Source of the DNA: Neoechinorhynchus agilis
Taxonomy: Eukaryota > Acanthocephala
Direction: 5' to 3'
DNA: 64,000 nt
Assembly (NCBI GenBank): GCA_051530055.1
Contig: CM121341.1
Coordinates: 5,704,001-5,768,000 of the forward strand
Both the position numbers and the translations under genes were made by a program. The notes under the pieces were generated by a model that had not been told where the DNA came from, did not search any database, and worked only from the letters and a program-made list of their open reading frames with translations. Shown here one piece after another: positions 1 to 12,477 of the stretch (positions are counted from its first letter, which is position 1; every line of letters begins with the position of its first letter).

Positions 1-873
1 TATTATCCACAAAACAATTGAGCAGCTGAACCAGAAGTAAATTCAGGAAATCCTCTAATTATGGAGAATTTCCATTTAATAAGAGAAAATGGAGAAAGAC
101 TACACGATAACGCAGAAATAAGTTAAATTTTCGATTGCAAATACCAATTTTTAACGCATCGAAACGAACCCGATTGAAAAAAAGGGAAATTATGGACTAT
201 AAAAGTTTTCTTTTAAAAAAGCAGTTGGAATATAAAACTGGTATTAAGTATACAACTCATTGATTTCTATTAAGTCAATTGTTTTAGGACCAAATTATAG
301 TCGCACTTTCGTCGGTTCCAAGAACAACAAAAAAGATTACAAGTCGCTGGCAGCAATAAACATTTCCAGGAAGAAAAAAATTGCTAATTTTTGTACTCAA
401 GGGTAATAATTTCTTAGATAAATAAAAAAGATATCAATATCATTCACTTTTTATCGTATCGCAATCTTTATATGTTCTGCTAAAAACAAAAGAAAATAAT
501 ATACCGAAAAGTTTATCGCAGAAGCCAGGATTGAGAGCATCGGCAAAAGAGATAGTTGCCTCGCCCATCGAAATAAGAAGCTACATTTCCGAATGCCTGG
601 ACGAAGAAAACGAGGAACCGAAGCTACAAACCTTAGCTTAGAAGCCGAATCGACAAAAAAATGGTTTTTTCGTGTGTTCAATTGGCTCGTTTCGTTTACA
701 ACGGTAATCCAAGTTCGAAACGTAAATGTTATTCACACGTCGATGTAGCGAGGCAAACAATGAAAGTGTTTTTCGTACTCAGTGAGTATCATTGGAGTCA
801 GAAATTCAAGATAGTGAGTTATTCAGGAAAAGGCGATGAATAAAAGTTGTTTTGTTTGTATCTCGGTATTAAA
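1..873. other. AT-rich flank without a supported gene
   Basis: No recognisable gene. Two short open frames overlap head to head (451-681 on minus, 661-843 on plus). The minus one has a hydrophobic C-terminal half, but neither resembles a known protein and no convincing splice pattern extends them. I see no RNA gene or transposon end here. Confidence 0.5.
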
Positions 874-1945
874 AACTTGTCGTTTTGCGATGATTTGGGT
901 CTTTAATGCTAAAGTTTTGGGAAAAAACCAAGCCGTAAAAATCAAAGTTATTTGAAAAGCTTAGAAATAATCGGAAACCATTGAGAACGAGACAGATAAA
1001 TAAACGAAATTGAGTTTGAAAAATGGGAAGCTTGTCGTTTTGCGATGATTTGGGTCTTTAATGTTCAAGTTTTGGGAAAAAACCAAGCCGTAAAAATCAA
1101 AGTTATTTCAGAAGTTTTGAAATAATCAGAAAAACTTGAGAACGAGACAGATTAATAAACGAAATTGAGTTTGAAAAAGGCGAAACTTGTCGTTTTGCGA
1201 TGATTTGAGTCTTTAATGCTAAAGTTTTGGGAAAAAACGGAGCCGTAAAAATCAAAGTTATTTCAGAAGTTTAGAAATAATTAGAAAAACTTGAGAACGA
1301 GACAGATAAATAAACGAAATTGAGTTTGAAAAATGGGAAGCTTGTCGTTTTGAGATGATTTGGGTCTTTAATGTTAAAGTTTTGGGAAAAAAACGGAGCT
1401 GTAAAAGTTAAAGTTATTTCAGAAGTTTTGAAATAATCAGAAAAACTTGAGAACGAGACAGATTAATAAACGAAATTGAGTTTGAAAAAGGCGAAACTTG
1501 TCGTTTTGCGATGATTTGAGTCTTTAATGCTAAAGTTTTGGGAAAAAACGGAGCCGTAAAAATCAAAGTTATTTCAGAAGTTTAGAAATAATCAGAAACC
1601 ATTGAGAACGAGAAAGATAAATAAACGAAATTGAGTTTGAAAAATGGGAAGCTTGTCGTTTTGAGATGATTTGGGTCTTTAATGTAAAAGTTTTGGGAAA
1701 AAACGGAGCCGTAAAAATCAAAGTTATTTCGAAAGTTTAAAAATAATCAGAAATTCTTGAGAACGAGAAAGATAAATAAACGAAATTGAGTTTGAAAAAT
1801 GGGAAGCTTGTCGTTTTGAGATGATTTGGGTCTTTAATGTAAAAGTTTTGGGAAAAAACGGAGCCGTAAAAATCAAAGTTATTTCGAAAGTTTTGAAATA
1901 ATCAGAAACCCTTGAGAACGAGACAGGAAAATAAACGAAATTGAG
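874..1945. repeat. Tandem array, about 7 units of 155-157 bp
   Basis: Seven head-to-tail units start near 876, 1031, 1186, 1341, 1496, 1651 and 1808. Each contains ttgtcgttttg(c/a)gatgatt, then ttttgggaaaaaac, then gaacgagacagataaataaacg. Units differ by a few percent and look like two alternating subtypes (linker aaatgggaag versus aaaggcgaaa), which suggests that an older dimer was amplified. No open frame runs through the array. Confidence 0.92.
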
Positions 1946-2950
1946 TTAAACGAATTAAACAATAAACACCAATTGGAATCGTAGGCTAGAAAGTAGTTTT
2001 TTTAAAAAAATTAAAGAATATTCGCGAATGAGATCTCAAAATTTATGAGGAAGATTCGTTCCCTTGCAAAAAGGATCGTTTTCTCCGCTCTCTTCTCAGA
2101 GTCACCATCGACCCCAGAATCCTTAGCCAAAAGCGAGAGATTAATCAACCGAACATCATCGGCGGTTGATGGGAAGCAATCGAATTGTCCTAACGGAAAG
2201 ATTTTCGCTCGATGTAATGAGTCTATGCGAAAGAATAGGTTTTGAAGCGTTGTTCGGTTATCTCAAAAAAGGATAATCCACTTTCTTGCTTGATTGGAAA
2301 GTCTTTGGGTGATTTTGGACCGTTTCTATTGTACTTTGAGACAACAATTTTTTGTAAAGATTTTGATCTCAGGGGAAATTTCGTTTCAAAATGATACGAA
2401 TGTTTGTCGTCTTCATTTTATCGATTTTTTCCTAAAAAAGTTTCTCACAGTTAAAAAATCGTATTTTCTGTTCATTAAATGTTTAAAATCGTATGAACAC
2501 GCAAAGATTTTTCAGTGTGCGTTCAATAAGAATCGCCACAGTCCCAATGGAAAGAGTTTAAAGGTACCTTAGAATCTATATTGATCGATATTTGCCATTT
2601 TCTCTTTTATTGATGTAGCAAACGTTTGCGTCGATGGAGATGAAGAGACAAAGTGCACACAGTCAGCGAAGGAGCGTAAGAGCCGCGTTTGTGCAATTGG
2701 AGGAGGAGGAGGAGGTTGTTCATGTGAGGCGCCAAGTTTTTTTTGTTCGCTTTTGTCCGTTGAATTCATCGAAATCGGACTTTTTTTAGGGAAGTTCCGC
2801 GTGTTTTGAGGCCAAAGTCGGAATCTTTTTAGATATTCCTTCATGACTGTCCACTAATGAAAATTCACAGACCAAAGTGAACAATCAGAATACGGCTATC
2901 CGCGAAATATCTCAAAAAAACAACCCAAAATTGGTTATTTTTCGCAATCA
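1946..2950. other. Intergenic, no supported gene
   Basis: Several small open frames occur. The best is 2569-2844 on minus, 91 codons with a run of six prolines, but it has no homology I recognise and a low-complexity core. I would not call a gene here. Confidence 0.45.
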
Positions 2951-3345
2951 ATGAAGCAATCGGCATCGCTCAGGTCTCTTGTCTAAAACACGCTAAACTT
3001 TGTTTTGCTCAGATTAAGATTATTGTTTTATCCAGTAATCAACAAACTCGCGATGAACTTTCATCTTCTTAGAAAAACATCTCTAATCTTTCAAAAGAAC
3101 TCAAAGCGTCTTTATTCTCTTCCTCCTTTTCAATTTCTACTTTCAATACTCCCGTCGCCCCAATCCTCCAAATGCGAATTGATTCGAAGGAAAGAACGGA
3201 CGACCAAAAACAATTCTACCACAAAAACGAAACTCTGTTTGGACATCAAAATTTAAACTATAATGAACCGGAGGAAAGACCCAACCTAACAATCTCTCCA
3301 ACGAATTGTTAACTACCAAATAAAACTCGTTCAATTTGAAAATTA
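2951..3345 (+). repeat. Dispersed repeat, copy A
   Basis: This segment is nearly identical to 14667-15020 in the same orientation. Both begin gaagcaatcggcatcgctca and run through ctcccgtcgccccaatc to a shared end near aatctctccaacgaatt. Copy A carries about 36 bases (around 3034-3070) that copy B lacks. There is no open frame of interest and no obvious terminal inverted repeat. The two copies lie 11.7 kb apart and bracket the TASP1-claspin-TGS1 block. Confidence 0.88.
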
Positions 3346-5144
3346 TCAGTATGGCAATAGAGATTTTTGTAGTTCATTTGAAGGTTTTTTTCTTAGGAGC
3401 TGATGATGATTAACGGCACTCATTGCGGATTTTCGTCAAAAAATAAATCTTTTTTAGTCATGCTGACGAAGATTCACGAAAGGGTCGAAAATTCGAATTC
3501 AATTGACAATCTTAATAGATTCACCAATCTTTAAATTATCTTATGAGAATTAGAATAATAACACGTTTATTTTTGGTTTGTTACCTTTGGGTCCTCTTTG
3601 TGGTATTTGTTTGTTTTTTTGATAAACAATACTAACAATATTAGTCCGTTTGGGTGGGTGAATTGGTAGTTATTGTTTGCAGGAGATCTTTTGAGGTTGC
3701 TGTTTCCTTGTAGAAGTGAAAGATTGTGTAGAGTCTGATGTGGAACAATGATTGTAAACTGAGTCAGGGCAAAGGTTCTGATTGATAGAGTCTAGAACCT
3801 GTTTTAATTCAGTGGAGGTTAAATTAGGGAAAGGATCAGAGTGCCGTAGACCAAGAGAGTCACCACGCACACGAATTTTGGAGAAAAGAAGGTTTTTGCG
3901 GGCGACAAGTTGTAAACGGAGAAAGTCCGGGGAGTTATTGCGATGGGCCTTAGAAGCTTGCTATTAAAGAAGTGAAACGGCCAAGGAAGGATCATTTGTG
4001 TTTTGGGAGTGTGAATCGACGAAAAATTGGAGTCGTCGTATCTTTTCCACGTTCAATATTCTGATTGCATTAGTCGATGCCATTGGTTGTATTTAGTAAA
4101 AGATAAAAAAAATTAAAATAGTAATCAATTAAAGCATTGAGGTCACACGAAACAAGTTGACGTATCGGTTTTACTCTTCAGAAGATGATCAATAAAAAAA
4201 TGGTGGAATATCGACGACGAGGCTCGATCCCATAAAGTGTCCAAAAATGTCCTTTCGCTGAATATTGTCGTTTTAGTCAAAAGAAAATCAATGCGAACTG
4301 AAATTACATTCATGGACATCGTATCTCTTGAGAGAGGTTGCGGTTCCCTCGATAACCGATTTATCCTGTTTGATGCAATCCATCGTTTCCTCGGTCTTCC
4401 TCGTCGGCGATTTCCCGTTATTTCCAGTTTCTCCGTGCTGCTCAGAAAAGATCAACTCTGAACAGCGGCAAGTGCCGAGTCACGCGAAGAACTTTGGTTG
4501 ATTCGGCTGTTGATTGTCATTTGGATCAAAATTTGGCTAGAATTTACGCCAACTCTCATCCTTTTTCAGCCGGGTGGCGGAGTTAACTTTTTTCTGTGGC
4601 GAATTATCAAATAATGTTGCTTTTCATTCAATAAATTCCTTTATTTTCGTCCAAATGATTGTTCGGCAGCTTCCTTTTCCGCGCTGATTCGCTGCATCAG
4701 AAAATTACTGGATCGCATGTCGCCGGTAACATCAAATAATTGATTTATTTGAAAAGTTTCGAGTTTGGCGACAAAATATTTCGTAGGATTTTTTGTTTAC
4801 ATCTTTAAAAGCTAAAGCAATCTACAAACTCGAATCAAATTCACCTCGACGACAATTCTCGATGATATTTGAAAAGCATTCGGCCTTCGTGTAGACTTTC
4901 TTCAGAAAGACCGAAATCAAATAAATTCGCTATAAAATTTCGGTGAAAGGACATTTAAGTTCTAAAAAAATGAGTCCATAAAATCCGGTTCTCACTTCTT
5001 CTTTTTTGGTAGACAGTTTTTTTTCTGTCATTAATGAACGTTCAATAATTTCAATACTAAAGATGAAAGAATCGGTTTTTCAATCAAATATCTTTTGGTT
5101 TTCGGAAACGGATCGAAGAGGCTAAATAGGATTTGCGAAAAGGA
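3346..5144. other. Intergenic, possible decayed coding fragment on minus
   Basis: Between about 3660 and 4030 the minus strand keeps fairly long open stretches in two frames that look like retroelement coding sequence, but I find no diagnostic motif and do not assign a family. A plus-strand frame at 4237-4461 is likewise unassigned. The rest is AT-rich and shows no gene. Confidence 0.35.
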
Positions 5145-7124
5145 ATGATTGCGATTCATATGGGTAAGTTTTCGTTGTTTTCAATGTTTTCAAAAGTTAT
5201 ACCAAAGGCGTTGGACTTTGTAAATCCGCCGCCCTCAGGACTCGAGATTCAAAGCTTTGTGATTCGGTCTGTGAAATGGCCGTATCTCTGATTCGGAAAG
5301 GTGATTCCGCTGAAGAAGTAGTCACCGCGGCCATTACATTGCTTGAGAACGATCCGAGGATGAATGCGGGTGTTGGATCAGTGCTTAATATCGATGGTCA
5401 AGTCGAAGGCGATGCGACAATAATGAGTGAAGATAGTTTTGGAATGGTTGGAGCTGTACCGAGTTATTATTTTCAATAATATTTCATCCATAATCTCTCT
5501 CTTAATAGGATTTAAAAATCCGAGTAGGATTGCTCTTTCAATCCTAAAGAAACAAAGAGAAGGAACTCTTGAGTTTGGACGGCTAGTACCGAATTTTCTT
5601 GTAGGAGAAGGAGCGTTGCGATGGGCTGCTTTGCACAAAATGGACGAATGCAAACCAGACGAACTCATAACAAGTTGGCGTTTTCAGCTAATTCGAAAAT
5701 TCGTTTCTCTCTTTAGAATCCACTCAAGCAAGCTTTAAAAAATATCGAGAGCAAATCGATGATGTGCTAAGAGTATCTACTTTCAAAAATGCCAAAAAGA
5801 GACGTCTTAGTGATGAAGAATGCAAAATGGATACAGTTGGAGCAGTGGCCATCGATCTTAAAGGAAACATGGCCTCAGGAGTCTCGAGTGGTGGAATCTT
5901 GTTGAAATTCCCAGGACGAATCGGCCAAGCTGCTGTTTATGGATGTGGATGCTGGACTACGCGTTAGTATTTCCCGGTGGTGGCCAAAAAATAATGTAAG
6001 AAACAAACCCCATTTCTCATGTTCTATCATTTTTGTTCACCAACGCGAATAGAGGCTTTAGGAACACGGATCAATTTTTATCTCAGAAACTGCGCAAAAT
6101 AGGCTTTTTATAAAAGAAATAGCTATTGAGAATTCGGTTGGTTAGTTTAATTTGTTATTTAAGCCCAGGCCAAAGAGTTATCGCGCTAAAAAATGTTTGA
6201 ATTGTTCACCTTTTTTTTATTGCAAAAAAAAATTAAACACAACATTGTGCCAAAATATTGTAGAATCAATAAACTAGTTTCATATTGTTTTTCAAAAAAT
6301 GTTTCAAAGAATTCTGAACTGTTCAATCCTGGTTGCTTTCGGGCGAAAACAGTTGAATAAAACTTGGGAAGTAACCTTGATCAAACGAAGGCCTTACAAG
6401 ATTGTGTGCCTTCGAAACCAATCGGAGATTTTAAAACCAAAATCATCATTTAATTTACGTTTTGACACTGATTTTAACAATTATCGATTCAATTGCATGT
6501 AAATTCAAAACAACAATGAGTGCGTGAAATGTATGGCGAAACAATATAGAATTAAAAAAAATGACTTCTTAAAATCAGTTGACATCTCGGTTGGTGGTTA
6601 TAAGTAGCGACCAAAATAAAAAAAGTTCTAAAAACCGGGAAATGCTCGATAAACGGCAAAAAAGTGAGGTTATAGCGACAAGTTGTTCCGGTAAGTGTTT
6701 TGTCATTTACGTCCATAATTCGCCTATAAACTCTAAGGAAGTGGTGAAATTCTAACTCAAACAAACTTTGCGAAAGCCTTTGCTGAGCAATGGTCACAGA
6801 ATAGTTCACAAGGACTCGACACATGGATAGAACGCTCATTTCTTTGTTAGTTTCCGACTATTCTTCTTCAAACTCTTAGTGAAATTAGTTAACCCGGACA
6901 TTTATTTGGAGCGATCTAAACGCCACGTTGGCGTTATTGGTATCAGGAAAACCGAAGACGAAATGTGCGAACTTGTGATAGCACATTCGACTCCTTATTT
7001 TTCAGTTGGATTCCGGGTAGCATCCGACGATCCGGATGAAGGAATGACAGTGCGTGCTTTAAATTCTAATTCGAATTACGTCTACATATCGACAAGCTTA
7101 CATAAAGTACCAAAATCTTTGTGA
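5145..7124 (+). CDS. TASP1: Threonine aspartase 1 (taspase-1)
   Basis: Ntn-hydrolase of the asparaginase-2 family. In animals it cleaves MLL/trithorax and TFIIA-type nuclear proteins after aspartate. Exons read from the sequence: 5145-5163, 5208-5462, 5509-5673, 5717-5962, 6676-6690, 6738-6845 and 6880-7124, giving about 350 residues (human 420). All six introns are GT-AG and all are phase 1. Matches in order: start of the fold HMGVG (human HAGAG), NAGVGSVLN, FKNPSRIA, FLVGEGALRWA, then the catalytic Thr near residue 186 in KMDTVGAVAID, followed by VSSGG, PGRIGQAAVYGCGCW and TSCSGSGE. Introns are 44, 46, 43, 713, 47 and 34 nt. The fifth exon is only 15 nt, and the long intron before it holds repeat debris near 6415-6460. 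Both halves around the catalytic Thr look intact. Exon 5 is the least certain boundary. Confidence 0.9.
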
Positions 7125-7394
7125 AAGTCACCTAAAAATACCTTCTTTTTAACATCTCTGAAATCAGGCGTCGTAACAAGGCAATAATCAATATTTTTGG
7201 TATTCGCTTGCATTTCGTCGAACGTGGACAAAAGAATATTAATACATTTTATTAAAGCCAAAACAATAGAACCCATGAACCTTTGGGTCCTCATGAACAC
7301 TTGAGTTCCGATTTTTTTAAATGAATGTGTTGATTTTGGAGTCGAGCAGGGAAATATCCAATCAGATTAAGAACGTTGTTGGTTGAAAATACAA
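7125..7394. other. 3' flank of TASP1, no gene
   Basis: Short spacer between the TASP1 stop and a LINE remnant. A minus-strand open frame at 7082-7300 overlaps TASP1 antisense and has no support. Confidence 0.4.
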
Positions 7395-8165
7395 AAGGTT
7401 TAGGAGGACCCATTTGCCCGTTTGGGTCCTCATAAGAGTTGTTCAAAAAAGAAAAGCGTATCCGTTAAGATGGGAATATCCAGTCGGGAACGGTTCGTTC
7501 GGGTTCGATTGAGAATATCCAGTTGGGGAATTGGTGTTTATTGCTTCCGGGAGCGCTTGTAAGGTTGGATCTTTCCTCAGAATCATTTCAGATTAGGATA
7601 TCCGAGAGACGATTGGGCGATGTGGAAAAAGGAGCGGAGGTATAGGAAGGTGCGAGGGAGAATGAAACGAATTAGGATTACGAGTGTTGTGCTCATGAGA
7701 AAAGGGGCCAATTATGGAAACATTAAATGTTTTTTATGAAACATTTCAAGACGACGGATTTGAGATTTGGAAAGGTTGCAAAAGACGGGATAACCGTAGA
7801 TGAGGACGGGTAAAATAAAGCAGAAGTAAAATTTGTAGAGATCGGGTGAAGGGACTCGAAAATGTCGGAGGCGTTTGAGGAGATAAATTTTAAAAGTGCT
7901 GTGCTTGAGGGAGATGAGGTTTCTCGTAGGATGTAATTTAGAAGCTCTGGGGATGATGTGGGGTTGCAGAAGAGCGAAGGGATCATTTCGAAGCATTTAG
8001 AGAAATTGAGATCGAGTTTGTGATTGGTGCAGAAATCTTTTATGTGTGTGATTTCGTTAGAGGTTAAGGAAAGGGAGAGGTGGGGTGGTGATTGGGCGAT
8101 GAGATCATCGGCGTATGAGAAGAGTTTAGAGTGGGAGGAGAGAGGTTTTAAAGTTGGTGAAATCT
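7395..8165 (-). mobile_element. LINE (non-LTR retrotransposon) 3' fragment
   Basis: On the minus strand this reads as the distal part of a reverse-transcriptase ORF plus 3' tail, matching 55010-55680 almost base for base. The YADD region lies near 8100-8130, followed by the thumb-like segment with FILPVLIYGYPVF. Near the 3' end of the element is a perfect hairpin, gaggaccc/gggtcctc, at about 7407-7435, also present in the copy at 21210. The 5' part is absent. The clade is not resolved (CR1/Jockey-like by look). Confidence 0.82.
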
Positions 8166-8269
8166 ATACAATTGATGCCATCGGACCCAGCATCGCATAA
8201 TTTTTAATCAAGGTCGCGAGCCAACATTTTTTCATCGGAGAATCATCGATTCAAAAAAGGAATGCTGCA

Positions 8270-8585
8270 GGAGCGCTTGTAAGGTTGGATCTTTCCTCAG
8301 AATCATTTCAGGTTAGGATATCCGAGAGACGATTGGGCGGCATGGAAAAAGGAGCGTAGGTTCGAGGTCGAAGGAGAATGAAACGAATTGGGATTACGAG
8401 TGTTGTGCTCGTGTGAAAAGCGATGGTAGGGTTGAGAGGCGTTTTGATCGTTTTATGAAAATTTTATAAATGCATTCAGTGAGAGGAAGTCAGTTTTGCA
8501 AATTTTAGATGCTGTTTTATGAAACATTTCAAGACCACGGATTTGAGATTTGGAAAGGTTGCAAAAGACGGGGTAAGCCGCCAGT
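8270..8585 (-). mobile_element. LINE 3' fragment, second rearranged copy
   Basis: Same family and strand as the neighbour at 7395-8165, containing the gcgcttgtaaggttggatct tail and the gaaacatttcaagac motif, but with an internal segment missing and one unrelated stretch. It is separated from the first copy by about 100 bp of other sequence, so it was probably a separate insertion or a local duplication. Confidence 0.78.
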
Positions 8586-8767
8586 GTATAATTTTTGTGT
8601 TCACTTTTATTACAACCTTCCAATCGTTCCAGTTTGAAGAAAAAAATCAGCCGATCTTTAGCACGCTAAAAAAATTTAAAAAGCTTTATTGATGAACATT
8701 GACGAACGTTTATCAAAAAGACTCAAGTCGACAAAAAAAAGAAAATTTAATCTTTTTTTTCTTGATT

Positions 8768-8971
8768 TATTAAATTCGATTGTTTTCGGCACGGACCAAA
8801 TTTGATAAAAAACAAACGAGTGTCCCGAAATATCGGATTTTTCCTCAAGTTTTAGAAGACGAATAAATTTTAATGTTTAAATTTATTAAATTCGATTGTT
8901 TTCGGCACGGACCAAATTTGATAAAAAACAAACGAGTGTCCCGAAATATCGGATTTTTCCTCAAGTTTTAA
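8768..8971. repeat. Direct duplication of a ~91-bp unit
   Basis: The segment starting ttaaattcgattgttttcgg and ending ttcctcaagtttta occurs twice, at about 8768-8858 and 8881-8971, almost without change. Sequence up to 9519 contains two unsupported open frames (8896-9162 and 9237-9485) and is best treated as the 5' flank of the claspin-like gene. Confidence 0.85.
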
Positions 8972-9519
8972 AAATTGAGACAGATGAAAGCGTCAAAATT
9001 AGGCGAACTAGACGACTTCAAGTTGTCCGCCAAATAGCGATTGCGTCATTATTGATTTTTAAGCGAAATCGGGCGATCATATTGCGTTCTTTCGTAGATA
9101 TTTCCGATTTTCGTAGTCATCAAGCGTTTGGGGACAGCGATTACTTTGTTCTGCGCCAATGATTGATTTGAATCGATTTGGTCTCTCGCTCTCGGAACTC
9201 GTTCAAAAGTTCGTCTTTTCGAGATGATCTTCTGATTTGGCGACGCATTTGGGGAAAAATGACGCGAATCGCCAACCTTTTAAGATAAAGTTTTGTTGGC
9301 GAATTCTAGAGGATTTCTCCTTTTTTGCTTGTGACACTTTTGATATTTTCACTTGGTGTTTATTATTGAATACAAGTTCCACATTTATTGTAGAATTTGG
9401 TGAAGAAAAATTAATTTTGGGCCTGCTCGCTTCTCTATGTGAGTGTCGCCTAAAATTGAAGTTAATAAATTTTTCTAAGCGTTAATTTTTCGATTTGGCC
9501 ATTGATTTAAGAGCGACTG

Positions 9520-11994
9520 ATGGTTCTATCCGGATGCTCAGAAGAGGAGATATCTCCTGATAGTGGTGATCAATTGATTGCTGCATTATTGACTAATCGA
9601 CGGAAACGTTTACTTTCTCAATCATCTACGCAAGGAGCACCGGATCGTCGACAGCGTCAGGACGACGAAGACCCTTTTGATTTATTGAATGCCTTGACAG
9701 AAGCAGCTCAAAGTCGACACGATCTTCATGAATCACTTGCTCCGTTTGAAGAAGAAGCTCTAAGAGTTGATAGTTCCTCTGATTTACAGCGTAATATCTT
9801 TCACATTGTACGGCAAAGGGATTTACCAATGGTGAGTAGCGGCGGCGGCGGCGGTGGTACAAAGCGTGTTTCAACCGATACAAACATTAATGAGTACATC
9901 GTGTCTTATAATGCTAAGAAACGTACCCGTGATCGATTCCAACAAATTTCACCACAAGTGGAATGTATCGAGAAAATCGTTCAGAATCTTGTAAATCTAT
10001 TATTGATCAAAGTAGTTCAACTTGTTTCTAGACCGAATTTGAGGTTTCCAAGTCGTGAACAGGTCGGAAATGTTGTAGATTTACCTTCTAATCAAGGCGG
10101 TGGAGGAATTAGTCGATTTATGTCGAGGCTTAAAGATCAAGCTCTTGTAGTTGTAGAAAGTTTCATCGGAATCAGTCGTCTTCCTCTGTCAACTCAAGCC
10201 ATGGTTCGCGATTTAACTCAACAAGAAAGCGGCGTCGGTGGCGACGTACTAGCCAATACTCCCTATTTTCAAATAAAACGGAAGCTTGAACTTGCCATTC
10301 GTGAAAAAACAACCAGTTCGTTAATAAAGGGCAAACGAAAATATCACTCAAATGTCGATGGTAGTAGTAGTGAAATACCATTAAATACCATTCTACGACG
10401 ATCTCAATCAATCGAAGAACTACCACAATCTTTTAAAGGAAAAAATCAACCAGACAAATCCACTATTATTCTATCCATGTCTAGTCCGAATCTTTCAATT
10501 ACGATCAATCATAACTTGTCACAAGTTGATACTCGTGGAAGCAGCTATAAATGGGCTGAGACTCGAGATCCTAACAAAGTAGGCGAATCTGCCTCCCTCA
10601 TTGATGCATGCATGTCTCCTCCGGCTAAAGTTTGGATTGAAGATCCAGTCGAAGCTGCCGTATCGAAACAAAGGGCCATCGATTTGGGCGAGTTAAATGC
10701 CACGACCACTATGTTGAGTGAGTTAGAAATCGACGATCCAACGAGCAATAATGCGTTCCGAAGGTATATTGGAAGGTTGAAGAAAGTGGATCGATTAGAA
10801 GCAATAAATGAATGGCTTAATAACTTCATATCTTGTGAAGTAAATGAGGAAAGGGATATTGTCGATGTAGAGATGAATGTGAAACCTACACCTCGCAGCG
10901 ACATCAGTGAAGGGTTCAGTGATTATGTGAGCAGTAGCGAAGATAGTTTCGATAATGGATCAAGCGGAATGTCGAGTGAGGACAGTGAATCGAAGGACAA
11001 CGACGAAATGCCGAAACCTGGAAAAAGGTTATTTTCGTGGGTTCTTAATACTGTGGGTCGACGATGTTTTCTCTTTTTAGAATTGTAGAGCATGATTCAG
11101 ACGACGATTTGCTCCACCGAACTCAAAATCGTCCAAGACCAGAAATCAAAGTCGTTAAGGATAAGACTCCTATTGTCGAGGTCGAGAATCCTGATGACTA
11201 TGTAAGTGATCGGAGCACTCAAGCTGGCGAATGCGATGAGGTTCATTATTATTGATTGTCTTTCAAATGTGAACTAATTTGTCTAGGTGATTGCTGAACA
11301 ATATAAAGGTCTTGGTGGGATTGACCTCCGTGAGTTTTTTGAGGAAGAAGCCGTTCAAAGTGGAAGCGATCTAAGCGAAGATGATGAAGATGACGAAGAA
11401 GAAGAAGATTTCTCGGATATTTTAGCCGAAGATGCAAATGAGCAAGATGACGAAGAACAACATAATGCTATGGAGCGTTTGCATTTCAAGCGGATGCGAG
11501 AGGATGATGATAAACAATTGAAGCACTTGAAAGAACAATATTTGGGTCAGTTTGAAGCAAATAAAGGGCGAGAAAAGGCGTATTATTGGAAAAAAGACGA
11601 TGAAAAAACGGTCGTTGACGAGGAATCAAGTAGTAGCACTGCGAGTTGTGAAGAAGATGTTGCAGCGTTGAGTGCAAAACGAACACCCAATCCGCCGCCG
11701 CCCCCGCCGCCGCCGCTAGAGTTTTTAAACTGTAGACTTGGTCACGGTTGTGTTGTGGTTGAAGATGGTAACGTTCCTGAGTTTGGTGACGACGCCACCC
11801 CGAGAAGTCAGAAGAGGCGACACGAGGAACCTTTGCTTCAGACGGAATTTAATGGTCTTTTGGTGGATGTCGATAGTGGACGTTTAGAACAAATTCGAAG
11901 AACTATTCAACGGCATAGAGGAGACTTCAACCAGAGATCCGAATCGAATCCACCCAGCAGAAGAGCTAACAAGTGGATCAAGAAAGATTTTTGA
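9520..11994 (+). CDS. CLSPN: Claspin-like S-phase checkpoint mediator
   Basis: Claspin/Mrc1 travels with the replication fork and links ATR to Chk1. Exons 9520-11027, 11081-11201 and 11287-11994, both introns GT-AG (53 and 85 nt), give about 778 residues, much shorter than human claspin (about 1340). The diagnostic part is C-terminal: FFEEEAVQSGSDLSEDD, then an acidic run, then RMREDDDKQLKHLKEQYL and YYWKKDD. Human claspin has FLDEEAELSGSDVGSED, TMLDDDKRQLRLYQERYL and FRWKNID in the same order. The N-terminal two thirds is polar and probably disordered, with a GC-rich Gly run (from 9840) and a Pro run (from 11693). I see no clear Chk1-binding repeat (ExxxLC(S/T)GxF). Start is the first ATG of the long frame. 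An unrelated acidic protein is possible but the C-terminal match is specific. Confidence 0.78.
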
Positions 11995-12477
11995 TGCACG
12001 TTTAAGGAAAACGCGTGTATATAGCCTTTTTCATAGAAGTCTAACACTTTTGAGTAAGGTTTATGCCGTAGACCGGAGAAAAAGTTTCACATAGTAGGCA
12101 AAAAAGAACGTTCAATTATTTTTTTAGTGTCTACGTGTACTTTTTTCGTTTGAAGATGAATGCTGATAAGACAAAAGAAGACATTCCACCAAATGAATTC
12201 AAAGAATGTTATCTTAAGAAAAATGACAATAAGAGACGGGTATGTCAATGATGAGACATAAACAGAATCGTTCATTTAAAGGGTTTTAGATCAAAGACGA
12301 AGAACTATTGATGTTTACGTTTAAAGGATCCAATTTAAACAGGATTCGTGGTTACGTTGGACTTGATGACATTTGTATAAAATAATGATAATCGAATATT
12401 ATAGTTTTTTTTGCTTCTCCTGTCGTTCTTTTTTGTTCTCTGATGAATCAAGCGAGCGGACCTACGCTCCAAGAACG
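11995..12477. other. 3' flank of claspin-like gene, no gene
   Basis: AT-rich spacer leading into the foldback element. A short minus-strand hydrophobic frame at 12087-12275 has no support. Confidence 0.4.

Noticed and set aside
5963-6675. TASP1 intron 4 as non-canonical
   Set aside because: GTTAGT...TTATAG with a 15-nt exon keeps phase and restores the TSCSGSGE motif.
6552-6839. 95-codon frame antisense to TASP1
   Set aside because: It is the complement of TASP1 exons 5 and 6, whose plus-strand reading matches the taspase family.
7712-7996. Two overlapping minus-strand frames that look like proteins
   Set aside because: They are two frames of one decayed LINE reverse transcriptase, not host genes.
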